A DNA stretch of 64,000 nt. It comes from Symbiodinium natans (lineage: Eukaryota; Sar; Dinophyceae; Suessiales; Symbiodiniaceae). The stretch spans positions 62,001-126,000 of the forward strand of contig CAJNDS010001114.1 of NCBI GenBank assembly GCA_905221605.1, given 5' to 3'. Of the stretch, positions 11,703-22,431 are shown one piece after another (positions within the stretch are counted from its first letter, which is position 1; every line of letters starts with the position of its first letter). The notes beneath the pieces are model-generated. The model searched no databases. It saw only the letters and a list, made by a program, of their open reading frames with translations, and was not told the DNA's origin. The translations under genes were made by a program, and so were the position numbers.

Positions 11703-11821
11703 TACAGTAAACTCCAGAAGGGTTGGAACATGGTGAAAGGATGAGTAGAGCTGTGATTCCCCTTTAGTATACCTTTAGGGTATGGGGATAAGGATGTTCC
11801 AACTTTTTGGAGGTTACTGTA
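11703..11821. mobile_element. MITE-like element, family B
   Basis: Ends are long inverted repeats: TACAGTAAACTCCAGAAGGG then TTGGAACAT at the left, and the reverse complement of TACAGTAACCTCCAAAAAG then TTGGAACAT at the right. The outermost TA on both sides may be the target duplication. About 119 bases, non-coding, 70 bases from the family A copy. Confidence 0.88.
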
Positions 11822-14800
11822 GGCGTCAGGCCTTGCATGGGCTCTTCTACATTCTGGGGTAGGTTTCGGGTTGGGGGCGCGCCTTCTGTGGTCGTCAAAC
11901 CAGATGCGTGTCTTGAGCCGAGCACTGAGTGCGAAGTCTGAGAGCTTGGCTGAAGCGGCCTAGTCCGACGCCCTGCTCCTCAAATCAGAGGCCCTTCTAA
12001 CAAGGTCGGGTCTGTACCTTCCCGCCTCCCATGCTGGTGTCTCACGGTGACTGCACTACAAAACTTTCTCACAAAGGTAGAGCACATCTGACATTGATGA
12101 CTTGACCTCAGGTGCAGGATGTGGAGCCCCTTGCCCTCTTCTTTAACGACCAGCGGAAGGCTCCAGGCCTGACTGGCCCGCTGACCACCTCGCTGGGGGT
12201 TGAGATTGACAGGGTGAAAGCCGTTTTTGCAGGAGTTTGATTATCAAACTGGTGCTGGTGAGAACTTGTTTCTGCGCCTCTGAGTAGTATGTTTTTAAAT
12301 TCATCTATCTATTTGCTTTCATATTTTGGGGGTGGCCTGACTTCAAGTCGTTCAGGCCTTGCGTCTTTTGCATTTCTTGGCTTTTGAGCTTTGGGACAGT
12401 TTCTAGGGCGGGGGCAGTTCTGGCTCTGCGGGGTCTGGAGGAAATAAAGTGGCTCTTCCTCTAGAAGTACTGTGGGGCAGGACGACCGTTCGAGCCACTC
12501 GGTTCAACAAGAATCTTACGCTGCTTTTCGAAGGCACTCCTAGCAGTCTGGGCCGAACATCAGACTCTGCTCCTGGATCGTCTAGGCCCGGCAGGTGGTT
12601 CAAAACAACCCTAATGTGCAGAGGGAAAGAGGTTGCTAGGTAAAGAACCATGGAAACTGCGGGTTTCCAAATGGTTGTATCCAGAGGAACTACAGGCAGT
12701 TCTCTGCTTGACACATTCAGGAAGCGGACGTTTTCGATGGAGCAAGCAGAGGTTTTCCTTTTAAGATACGGAGTGCAAAGGTGTCCTAATACAATACAGT
12801 GGAAGCGTTCGGCTTTCCTTTTGGCATGTAGCTTCACAAACACCAACGACACACAGGTCTTCCTAAAAGGGTGAGTGTTCTAAGACAGGCAACTAAAGAC
12901 TGTCGTGCCGTAAAGAGGTTTTCCTGTTAAGGCATCGAGAAAACGAAGGAGGAAATAGACCTTTCGAGGTCATCTACTTAATTTACCAGGCATCCAGTTC
13001 GCTTTCACGCAGCAAGAGTAAACCGAGCTCTGCCGGACTTCGCTGGCAAGAGTAGATGTCACTTTGTCCATGCGAGAGACCGTAAGACTCTGCACTGAAC
13101 ATGTGCCCTCTCAACGCCAACCTTGAACCCCAACTTCACTTACAGCCCTTGTATCCAAACTTCGCATGGATGCCGCCTGGTCCGAGACGATCGACAGCGT
13201 TGCCGCCGAGCTCTGTAGCCAGCAGCCTGTACGGAGTTTGCAAGGACTCGGCACAGAACTGGCACCTTGAACTCAGATCCCTGCGGTTTCCCTGCAGCAG
13301 TCTAGGAAGACACTTCGAGATTCGAGACGTGGGCATTTCTGGATTCATCAAGAAGGATAGATCAACGGATTACAGGAGGACCCGCCTAATTCAATCGGTC
13401 AACACCTCTCCTTACTACTCCTCCTCCTGTCCTCCCTTGACTGGTTTCGCTGCTTGTGGTGCTCTAGACCGGTCTAGACACTGGCAGAAATCAGATTCTA
13501 CTGTGGTTGATGCAGTTTCAACTTCGAGCTTCGGGGGACTACGTTCTGCGTATGCCAGGCACGGACTCTCAATGCTGTTGGCCCTGAAGCCTCCCTGCTT
13601 GCAGTTGTTTCTGGTTTAGGCTTGGAGGTCTGGGTTTGTTGAGATTCAGGGTTCAGGGTTCACCCCAAACCCCAAACACACCCGCCTTGAGTGTTGTTGA
13701 ACCTGGGATTGTGCGGCAGTTTCTTGAAAGTTCAGAGCCCGACAGGGGTCAAGACTTGACGGAGCGTGCGATTCTCGGTATCAGGCTTGGGCTTTGAAGG
13801 TGTCAGGAGAAACGATTGGGAGAGTCTAGGGCGGGGGCTTTAGGTCTAAGGTGTAGAGGGATTCTAAATTCAGGGTTTGGGGTTTGATGGCGAGCCTCAT
13901 GAGCCCTCAACAACCTCCGACGCTCCTTAGGAAAAATGTCCAGTGTCTCCAAGACGATGCAGGAGGGCTCCTAAGTCCTGCAACCAACCGTCTCAAGCCG
14001 TACTTCTTTCATTCTGGTAGGATTATATATATATATATGTAGCCCGACAGGTTAGTTACAGGTTACCTACTCAGCTACTAAGTTGTTGAGTACTCTCAGG
14101 TTATGGGTTGGAGCTGTTTGGTCTTGCCAAACATGCCGTGGTCTCGCGTGGGTCGTGGCATTCACTTACACACATCTCAATCAGTGAGAGCTCTGCTTGA
14201 GCTCCCAGAACATCCCAGAACAATTGTCGTGCCGTGAGACCTGAATGCATGGTAACAGCACTTGAGCTAACTGATAGATCTGTGGAGCATCCCTATGAGA
14301 AAAAGCGTTGCCAGCGCTATTTCATTCGGAACATCCTGAATCACATTGAAAGTGTCATGGTGGGCCAGTCTGAAAGCAAGGCATCGCTGCAGCCGGGGAG
14401 CCATGTAAAGAATGCACAAACCTCCGTGCGCTTGCATTCTTCCTGCGAGAAAAAGCAAAGCTGACAAGCTCTAAATCAGGAACCCTCTCATATCGAGGCG
14501 TGAACCCCAAATTCCAATTGCTGAAGTGAAAGCGCGCTGTCTCAGACATCTGTGGTGCAACACGACGGAAACTCATTGCGGGCCGTTAGGTCGGGAGGGC
14601 GGGCGTTCTGAGGCTCCCTCCACGAACATAGGACTTCGCCGGGGCTTAGGTTCAGGGCTCATGGACATGTTCTTGGGCATTTGTCCTGGAGATCGTGCGT
14701 ATGTTCCATGGATTTCCATAGTCAGCAACTTGGAGCAGTTCCTTCCAAAGCCCTTGCAACCAGACCTCAAAGCATCCAGCTTTGTGTCGTGCCATCCTCG

Positions 14801-14918
14801 TAGTGTGAGGCATCCCAATCATAGAGCCCCAAAGCAAGCAACTGAAAAATCTCGAAATCCACTAGCTGGAAATCTTGGTTCAAGAAGTCCAGCCTCTGCC
14901 TGGAGTTCTTCTCTCTTG

Positions 14919-14975
<57 letters not shown>

Positions 14976-15180
14976 ACGCTTTCGCAAAACGATGTGAGAA
15001 ATATGAAGCTCATTAAGAACTCCCGGGTGCCTTAAGGGAGGTTTCTCTGAACATAGTTTTTTCCCCAGCTGTCTGAAAACCCCCCCCTGCCTGCCCGCCT
15101 ATTCCTGCCCGCTCTCCCAAAACTCCCATGCCCCGCACCCCTCTATGACTTGAAATCACGCAAAAACTCTGAGATGTTTC
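11822..15180. other. Gene-poor stretch
   Basis: Open frames on both strands at 12403-12874 and 13101-13619 (up to 172 codons) have protein-like composition in places, for example RKRTFSMEQAEVFLLRYG on the plus strand, but I recognise no family and cannot choose a strand. It also holds a small TATATATATATAT run (14025-14037) and the C52 tract (14923-14974). Confidence 0.35.
14923..14974. repeat. C52 homopolymer
   Basis: Fifty-two uninterrupted C residues on the plus strand, the longest homopolymer in the window. Assembled length of such runs is unreliable. Confidence 0.95.
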
Positions 15181-15240
15181 TGATGCTTTCCCTCTGGCGT
15201 CCTGGCAGAGCTCGGCATTTGTCGTCAGTACCCGAATCGG
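15181..15240 (-). CDS. Weak PPR-like segment
   Basis: The minus strand reads IRVLTTNAELCQDARGKAS, which can be aligned with a PPR first helix (V-x-T-x-N-A-x-x-S-A-C) only with substitutions. Same strand as the main cluster. May be a fossil copy or chance. Confidence 0.3.
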
Positions 15241-16424
15241 CTGACCCCTAAGGCGCAAGTGCTGCTGAAGTGGAGTGTCGGGACTGTGAGTTTTAGGACC
15301 GGAAGGGTGAAGGATCGAACGCTTTCTAGAGCTTGGGGCTCAGGGTTTGGGTTTAAACGCAAACGGGGGATGCAAGGAGGGCAAATGCGGAGACATGACC
15401 ATGGATCCGGGTCGACAGAATTCTCTATTCGCGAGATCTCCAGTGCCAGTTAGAAAAAGTCAGGTCACCTCGACATACCGACCTAGAGATTGTCGGATTT
15501 TGCTCTTGCTTCACTGCTTGCTCTTGCTCTGCAGGCTCGCGTCCCAGCCTGTCTACCATCTGCATCGACGGAGGTTCAGGACCGAAGCGCTACAGGTTCA
15601 CGCAAGGTCGCGGGTTTCGGGCTGGGAGGGTGGTGAAGGTTATATATTTGTTAAATTTATTTATTAGATTTTAATTTGTTGTTTTTTTTGGGGGGGGGGG
15701 ACCCCTAAATCCCGAAACCTGAAAACGGGTCAGAGTCGTTTCGTTATTTTCGGTCCTCGAGCTGTATCTCAGGAAGACGTGTGCATAGGCACTTGCACTT
15801 GCAACACGCATGCCACATTCGGTGCCAAAGGTGAATCAGGGGGCAGGGACCTCCAGTCAAGGACGCCACGCCGGCGACACAGATACTCTGAGCATTTGGT
15901 ACAAGGCATCGCTGCTGCCAAGGGGCGATGTCTGGTTGTATCCTCCGAGGGGGCTGTTTCGTTGACGTTGGGGGCCCAGGATTCAGGGTGCTTTGGCGCG
16001 GGAGGCTGGCGTCTATGTCACAATCTCATGTGGTGCAGCTTTGGAAGACCCTTAGGGCCGTTTCGGCCAGTGCAAGGCGAGCCCGTGTTGAGTCATCCGC
16101 AGGATGCAGATGAGATTTTCCAACGTTTACGAGAAGTCTTGAACTTCAGGCATGGCTTGAGGTTAAAGTCCAAGAACTTGTAAGTAGTGGTCAGTAGTAG
16201 AAAGTAGTATGTAGTAGTGAGTAGAGTAGTAGTAAGTAGCACGTCCTCATCCCTAAAACGCACAGTGGTTACACCAAGAGTTTGGGACAGGACTGTGCTT
16301 AAGCCGAAAGGCAAGAGGAGCTTCACATAGCCCAACTCACCACGTGACAAGAAGGACTTGTTTGGGAAACCCTCCATTGAGCCTTAGAACGCCCCACTGT
16401 TGCACAAGGTAAGGCTAATGTTTG

Positions 16425-16485
16425 TAAATATCCTCTTGGGTTCATATAAACAAAAACAAAAGATAATTCCCAAGGGAGAGATAGA
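16425..16485. mobile_element. Repeated element, family J, copy 1
   Basis: AATATCCTCTTGGGT, ATATAAACAA and CCCAAGGG occur in the same order and spacing as at 54220-54280. CCTCTTGGG and CCCAAGGG form a short imperfect inverted pair. Confidence 0.5.
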
Positions 16486-17527
16486 GTACTCATGATCCGG
16501 CGTGCATCTCTGAGTGAAGCGGGTCAAAAAGGGGGAGGTGTATCTGAGCCCCGAAAGCAGATTTAGGCGCCTTGGCCGTGCAGGAAGCAGCCTGCTGGGA
16601 CTTCTGCAGCCCAGGATGCCTGGCTTGGAGTATGGAAGGCCTTCTTCTGAGGTTTTGGGGTTGCAAGGTGCCGGAACACAGCCTGCATTTTTGCCCGTGA
16701 ATCATAAGGCTTTAAGGACCTCCCTAGTCGTTGGCCTTTCTAAACCGTACGCCAACTGCTGGGGGAGTCGACAGTCGCTTGTTTTCTCTCCCAGCGCCGC
16801 GCGTCGAGGAGCATCCCCATGGCCCGAACCTGGCTTGCTGTGACGGGGCTGGATGACTTTGGGAGCTTACCGTAGTACTTCTCAGAGAGGTTTAGATGCA
16901 ACACCTTGGAATCAGGGGGGGAGGGAGGGGGGGGGGGGGTGGTGGGGTGCTGCAACAGCCCCCACAAGACCGCATCTCGGGCGTTCCTCGCAACCTTTGT
17001 GACACTGCCAAGGAATTATGAGCTCCGCACATGCATTTCCAGTATGTTTGTTGGCTCTTCAGGGAAGCGTCTGGAAGGCCCTGAGTGCTTAAACGTAGAA
17101 CTCAAGCCATTCGTGAGAGCCTGGTGCCAAATGCCCGCAGATACACGAATCTCAGTGCTCAAGTCTACAACTGAAGTGGAGTGTTTATGAGGCTGTTTTC
17201 ACAGGCTCACAGTTCAGTCAACACACTGACGAAAACATCCATGTGTCCTCACATTCTATGGAGGACCTCGGAGCGATCCAGCATGGAGAGCACCTCTCCG
17301 GAGAGCATTGCCACCTGTTTAGGCAGCAGTTGTAACTCAAGGCGTGCCTGTTGTTGGATTCGCAGTGCGACACCTTGGCCCCCCGACAAGTACCCAAAGA
17401 ACAGCCGTACTTTCGAACACCAACCCAAAACCCTGAACCTTAAACCCTTGGCAACGATCTTCGAACCTTGCCTCACATGCGGAGGTCGCTGCAGCCAGTG
17501 TCAGCACCTTTGAAGCGGAAGCATGAC

Positions 17528-17690
17528 GGTCCCCTCCCCCCTCCCCCGTCCCTCCCCCGTCCCTCCTCCGTCCCTCCTCCGTCCCTCCCCGTCACTCCTC
17601 CCTCCCCCTCCCTCCTCCCCCTCCCTCCTCCCACTCCTCCCTCCTCCTCCCTCCTCCCTCCCTCCTCCCTCCCTTCCCTCCTCCCTGAGT
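17528..17690. repeat. CCTCCC-rich polypyrimidine tract
   Basis: About 160 bases almost purely C and T on the plus strand built from CCCTCC, CCTCCGT and CTCCTCC units. Long Pro/Ser frames across it are low-complexity artefacts. Confidence 0.9.
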
Positions 17691-18137
17691 TGTGCCATGC
17701 GCAACGGCGTAGAATTGAGTGGAGGTACTCAAGTGGCTCATTGTGTACGGAACAAAAGGCTCGTGCTGTAACAGAATACGATAGGACATCAACGAAAGCG
17801 AGATCTCCCAGGGAAATACATTCAGTCTGACATTCAGTACAAGAGGTCAGTTTTCGAAAGACAGCAGAAAGCAACTAGACTTCTTTACCCCAGAGCATCA
17901 TATTGCTGCTGAAGCCCACCTTGAAATGCACTTGCAGCCGCGGTGCATCTGTGTCTGCTGCGCGTGTTTCCAAGCGGTCGAAGAACCTGCCAGGGGTTTG
18001 CGGATTGTATCTCCAGTGCTGAACTCGTCGTCATAGTGACTCTGTGTATCTGCCTATAGGTCTGTTGCCAAAATGGACACCTCAAAGGAACGGAAAGCCC
18101 GTTACACTTCTGTGCCCTTTGCGAGACCGGACATGCG

Positions 18138-18200
18138 ACGCTCGTCGATGTGTCTCGGCATGTTGCCCTGTACTACAGTGCCGTCCTCAATGCCTGTTAA
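18138..18200 (+). pseudogene. PPR-like segment on the plus strand
   Basis: The plus strand reads LVDVSRHVALYYSAVLNAC and then TAA. VALYYSAVLNAC is a good PPR first helix (V-x-x-Y-x-A-x-x-x-A-C). It is the only PPR-like piece in the window on this strand. The stop immediately after the Cys, with no donor-like GT at that point, suggests a detached, decayed copy. Confidence 0.5.
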
Positions 18201-18677
18201 AGCTCATGGACAACGTCAACGGGCCCTTCTGTCTTGGTCTTTCGGCAGAGCCGCCCCAACGCCAGCGGCCACTGCTCTGCTTTCTGGTAGGCGCTTATCC
18301 TGGGAAGAGGCTGTCGGCTCCCGGCTTGTTGGGCTGCAGAGGGGGTGCTGGGAAGTGACTCGCAAGTTCATGATGCATGGCAGGGACGACCCCCCTGGCT
18401 TCAAACCGAGCTCAGCACTGCGCAAAGCTCGGGCTTAGCCAGCTCCTTAAAGCTAAGTCGCCGACCTTGCGTCCCAACCCTTGAAATATGACCACGATGA
18501 AACCTAAGCCCGCCGAAGTCCCGAACTTCGCGATTCGGATTTTCTAGGTTCCTGCGAAAATTTTCGAAGCGAGTGGCACGGCGTTGCAGGTGATCAGGTT
18601 CGCCTCGCATGAGGGGGTTCCGGGAGGCTGGAGATGTCAATCTCAAAGTTTCGATAGGAAAGCTTGTAAGAGACCCT

Positions 18678-18785
18678 GCCACCTGTAGGGGCCCCACAGG
18701 GGAGATAAAGTAATCATGAATGCGTTGGCATCTTGGGGAATATCAGAGTCGGCCTTCTTGAAGGGGAGGGTCAGGGGGCGCTCTC
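18678..18785 (-). CDS. Coding-like exon of unknown family
   Basis: The minus strand reads ERPLTLPFKKADSDIPQD, then ANAFMITLSPLWGPY, before CAG and GTGGCA (donor-like). It begins directly against the CCCTAAA tract at 18786-18829, on the other side of which lies the PPR segment 18845-18933. Composition is protein-like. The function is not recognised. Confidence 0.4.
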
Positions 18786-18829
18786 CCTAAACCCTAAACC
18801 CTAAACCCTAAACCCCAAACCCCAAAAAA
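18786..18829 (-). repeat. Telomere-like CCCTAAA tract
   Basis: Four perfect CCCTAAA units and two CCCCAAA variants, lying between two coding-like segments, 18678-18785 and 18845-18933. Confidence 0.95.
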
Positions 18830-18844
18830 CCCATGTGAGGGCCT

Positions 18845-18933
18845 TCTGGTCTCCCCTGTGCAGGGCACGAGCCGCCTCGAGTTGCTGCGCCTCCATGTCG
18901 GTGAGCAGGGCATGAACGTGGCGCCACTGCCTT
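18845..18933 (-). CDS. PPR segment, second-helix type
   Basis: The minus strand reads RQWRHVHALLTDMEAQQLE followed by AARALHRGDQ. RQWRHxxALLTDM is a canonical dinoflagellate PPR second helix and MEAQQLE the turn to the next repeat. An AAG precedes the segment (acceptor-like). PPR proteins bind organelle transcripts through stacked repeats, so the inferred role is RNA binding. A telomere-like tract starts 15 bases past its 3' end. Confidence 0.7.
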
Positions 18934-18951
18934 AAAAATATAGGCTTCTGG

Positions 18952-19054
18952 TTGGGATGTTCCCCCCTTGTACTAACAGTCCTGTATAGGGATTCTCATA
19001 GGGGGGTACGATAGTCCCCATAAAGGGCTGTTAGTATAAGGGGGAACATCCCAA
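18952..19054. mobile_element. MITE-like element, family C
   Basis: Near-perfect terminal inverted repeats of about 27 bases: TTGGGATGTTCCCCCCTTG then TACTAACAG at the left, mirrored at the right with one base fewer in the C run. Total about 103 bases, non-coding. It lies 20 bases beyond the PPR segment at 18845-18933. Long matching arms suggest recent insertion. Confidence 0.9.
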
Positions 19055-19900
19055 AACATCTGGTGTGGGGGGTTCAACTTGTCTTGAGGCTGCTGGAGTT
19101 CAAGAGTTGGGCAGGGGGGAGGAGACGTTGAGGGAGGGCAGCTGCTTCTTCCTGTCTTTCTTGGGGTCCTAGAGACTTTGGGAGCTGGCGAGCGCACACA
19201 ATGGGGTGTCGATCACAACATCCGAATGCCATGAATGACACCCGGGTATGCTTGCTTTTTGTTTCTACCTGACCATCTGTTGATGGGGGGGGGGGGGGGC
19301 ATAAAACCCCTGAAGCTTCCTGAAGTCTCTGGCCCCGTCTCCGAAGCTTTAGCATAGGTCGGAAGCATCTTCTCTCAAAAAACAAACGGCACGTGGCCTT
19401 GGGTTTCTTCATTGAGCGTGTTATCGTTGAGCTCCGGGCGTGGGGATGCAGAGAATATTTGTAACGAAAACATGAATGAAACAAAAAAAACATGAAGAAT
19501 ATACAAATGCATGTACATATATATTTACTTAATATTCTGAGGCCAACATGATAAATTGCAGAGGTTCAGGCCTGCTACCCGTGCACTTAATCGATATCGT
19601 GACCCACTTATCACGCGAGAACTCCAAAGCGAGAAACTACATGGTAGACATGTTTGGATTGTTCAGGAAGACGAGTCTAGCCCATACGCACAGGTATCTG
19701 CATGAGTAGGCCACATTCTGGTGCATATGCTGGGTCCCACTGTAGCAAATGGAGAGGCTCACTAGCTCAAACCTGTTGTGGTATACAGGGAGGTCAAGCC
19801 AGAGCCGTTTCCACCAGACAGCAGAGGCTGTAGTCCTACTGCTGGCGAAGCCCCGCCAGTCATTCCAAGCCTCTGTATACATTTCGCCAAGCAACAGGCA
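19055..19900. other. Gene-free stretch
   Basis: No supportable gene. It holds a G run (19287-19299) and an AT-rich patch with ATATATATTTACTTAATATT (19515-19540). Confidence 0.45.
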
Positions 19901-19904
19901 CTTG

Positions 19905-19960
19905 CCGCATGCGGTGATGAGAGCGTTGTAAGTGATCACCTGAGCAGGCTTCTTGCCTTG
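19905..19960 (-). CDS. PPR segment, first-helix type
   Basis: The minus strand reads KKPAQVITYNALITACGKC. VITYNALITACGK is a textbook PPR first helix, with Asn at the base-specifying position 5. CTCAG lies just before GTGATCACT (possible acceptor) and GTGCCT follows GGCAA (possible donor). The unspliced frame reads on into MYTEAWNDWRG. A split PPR exon is the best explanation. Confidence 0.8.
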
Positions 19961-20204
19961 GTCTTGGCTTACACGGGTGTTTGGACATATCCAAGAACTA
20001 CTCCTCCAAAGCGAAGCCCGAAGTCGCGAATCTTTGGACTCAATGAGAACCTGGTCTTATGAAAAAGAATATGGCGGTAGCTTTCCAAACCGAACATAGC
20101 CGACAGCCCCGAGCCACAGCCCCACAACAGCCCCACAACCTGCATGGGCCTTCGCATGTAGCCAGGCTCAACAAGCCACTGTGCCCCCTCAGCTATGACT
20201 CTGC

Positions 20205-20760
20205 ATGTCTACCCTCTGGCAGACCAGGGGCACTACCGTAGAGGCCGACCCCCAGAAGTACCGAGAAGAGCGCCAAAGCGCGCTGCCATTGCCAGCCTCG
20301 GCGTGGAGAGAGAAGAACTACGTCACAAAGTCGTGCGTGCATGCATGCGTGCATTTTCCCGACACACACATATTGGATCCTGACAGTTAAACTTCCACCT
20401 ATACCTTACACACATACACACTTACATACACTTGCACACACTTACACTCTAACACGCTGACACACCAGAGACTCTTTCACACTTGGAGGAGGTCCCTTGA
20501 GCCGTTGGAGCCTCAGGCTCTCACAGGGCTTTAGATGGGATGTGCTTCGTCGCGAACGCACCGCGCGCTATGAAACTGGAATGGGAACTGGAAGGAGATC
20601 AAAAGTCACTTTCCCCTCGACACTCTCCGCAACTGTAAGCCTCAACAGATCAGCACAAATCAGCAAAGGAAGCTGATCACTGGAAGGCTTTCAGAACACC
20701 AACAACAGACAGCATAAGCACGAAGCTTCCTAACGCACACTAACACTGAATGAAACCCTG
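20205..20760. other. Gene-free stretch
   Basis: I see no PPR signature and no supportable gene. It holds a short CA-rich patch with ACACAC and ACTTACAC words (20360-20465). Confidence 0.45.
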
Positions 20761-20794
20761 GCCGCAAGTGACTCAGCAGGAGAACATCCGTTCA

Positions 20795-20905
20795 AGTGCC
20801 GGCCCAGGGGCTCTTCTCGCAGGCGCTTATTGCTGCATTGTACGTGATGGCCTCGTGCAGAGCTTTGCGCGCAGCTTCGTGCAGCGATGGCAGCTTTGCT
20901 CTTGT
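20795..20905 (-). CDS. PPR segment, first-helix type, with internal duplication
   Basis: The minus strand reads LPSLHEAARKALHEA followed by ITYNAAISACEKSPWAG and TGA. ITYNAAISACEK is the most typical dinoflagellate PPR first helix, with Asn at position 5. LHEAARKALHEA contains the word LHEA twice, a small in-frame duplication. The stop after SPWAGT implies splicing before it, or decay. Confidence 0.85.
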
Positions 20906-20972
20906 GGGACAGCTTTGTGCGCAGCCAAGGAGCCGGAACAATCGGAACAACATGAGATGTCTGAACAACTCC

Positions 20973-21047
20973 TTTAGGGCTTAGGGTTTAGGGTTTCGGG
21001 TTTAGGGTTTAGGATTTAGGGTTCAGGGCTTGGGGTTTCGGGTTTAG
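20973..21047 (+). repeat. Telomere-like TTTAGGG tract
   Basis: About ten units with GGGCTTA, GGGTTTC and GGATTTA variants, 70 bases from the PPR segment at 20795-20905, on its upstream side in transcript sense. Confidence 0.9.
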
Positions 21048-21307
21048 CCGGGATCTTAGAACCTACTACTTCAGCGCTGCAGGATGCCTGCACCTGAAGA
21101 CCGCTCTCCCGAATCTCCTCTGGTGGAGGTTTGATCAAGGAGCTTCAAGTGCACACCTAGACGGGCGTGACAGGTGCATGTCGTAAATGAGCCGATTAGA
21201 CTGCTTGCAGTTCTGGGGGACACGCGTCCAGCATAACTTGCTAAGCAGATGTTGTAGTTTAACTTCTGCCATCTTGGCGCACTTGAGCCTCTCCTGAAAA
21301 CTTATGT

Positions 21308-21380
21308 TAACTGCATTGACCTCAGCCTTATGCAGTCCTGTAGCAATGCCAGCGCCCTCTCCCACTGCTTGCCCTTCTCG
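21308..21380 (-). CDS. PPR segment, second-helix type
   Basis: The minus strand reads GEKGKQWERALALLQDC followed by IRLRSMQLT and TAA. EKGKQWERALALL is a near-consensus end of the first helix plus second helix. CCAAG precedes GCGAGAAG (acceptor-like). No clear donor before the stop. Confidence 0.88.
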
Positions 21381-22179
21381 CCTTGGTTGTTGACGTGACA
21401 AATCTCTGATCTCTCCATTCGAGTCTCGTATCTGTTGGTAAGCGAGTCGGACAGTAGTTTAGCTCTCGAGCGAAGCGGGAGCATGCCCACAGACGATCAA
21501 AAATGTCTCTAGCAACTGATGTTGGTTGCTTCAGAATTTTAAGCACATCCGAGCAGAAGAGCGTGCAGCACTGCTTCAGCGAAGATTCACGCACTGATGG
21601 CTGCGCTCAGGGTGAACTCATCTTCCTGCTGCTGAGACATAATGGGCCACAGAGCTAAGCACAAGCACATAAGGGGGCATCATTCGGCGTATTCGTCGTC
21701 GAAGATCTTTCGGAGGATTCCAGGCTCTGGGGCTTTACGGTCTACGGTTTGTTAGTATTCTAGGCTTTAGTTTCCCCCCGGTCGGTTTAACGGGGTTTTG
21801 CGGCAGGCCACTGGTCAGGATGCACCGGTTTGTAGTCTTTAGGGTTCCAGGATCTCAACTGCGACTAGGGAGGGCTAGTGCATCCTCACAGATGGTCCCG
21901 AAGCATTCGCTTGAGAAGCGACGCATCTTAGCGTGCCAGACTTTGAGCTTGCCTGTGAACAACAAGGATCTCGGGTTCAGGGCTTTGGCATGCTTTGCGC
22001 CAGAGACGAGCCGAACAACAGATCGGAGGACGGCTAAGAGCTTGTCATTGAACTGAGGGTGGAAAGAAGCCCCACATACAGTTTGGTGAAGCTGTGCTGG
22101 CTCTTCAGAGGCTAGTTTTTCGGGACTCATTGATAACTTATGGACTCCAAAAACCCTTGTGCTGTTGAGGGCCCCTTTG

Positions 22180-22240
22180 GTGCCTCCACCGTGTTGCAGC
22201 GGAGCTCCGCCAGCAACGCCAGGGCCTCGGATGGAGGGCC
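22180..22240 (-). CDS. PPR segment, second-helix type
   Basis: The minus strand reads PSEALALLAELRCNTVEAP. EALALLAEL is the second-helix core and the following N-T-V-E-A corresponds to the end of a repeat. It lies 115 bases after the first-helix segment 22355-22431 in transcript order, so the two could form one repeat across a short intron. Confidence 0.65.
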
Positions 22241-22354
22241 GTGCAGAAGCAGAAGGATCGTGGCGTGAAGGGGGGTTGTATGAAGCATAACGAATTCTGC
22301 CTCTACACTTGTTAAACGCAGAAGCCACCCCCTGCAGCAGCTAGAGCGTTGGGG

Positions 22355-22431
22355 ATTTGAGGACGAGCTGCCCGCTGCCAGTCGGCTGCCTTCTCCAATG
22401 TGCTCATGATGGCATTGAAAGTGATGACCTG
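22355..22431 (-). CDS. PPR segment, both helices
   Basis: The minus strand reads VITFNAIMSTLEKAADWQ then RAARP. VITFNAIMSTLEKAADWQRAA has the first helix, the KAADW turn and the start of the second helix. CCCAG lies directly before GTCATC (acceptor-like). Position 5 is Asn. Strong PPR match. Confidence 0.9.

Larger units (their letters stand above)
15245..18130. other. Gene-poor stretch
   Basis: A plus-strand frame at 15779-16183 and a minus-strand frame at 17249-17476 (with ALRIQQQARLELQLLPKQVA) look partly protein-like but match no family I know. It also holds G runs (15687-15699, 16916-16940), GTAGTA-type repeats at 16180-16235, and the CCCTCC tract at 17528-17690. Confidence 0.35.

Noticed and set aside
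17473-17874. Pro/Ser-rich or Gly/Arg-rich frames across the CCCTCC tract
   Set aside because: Low-complexity sequence with no flanking domain.
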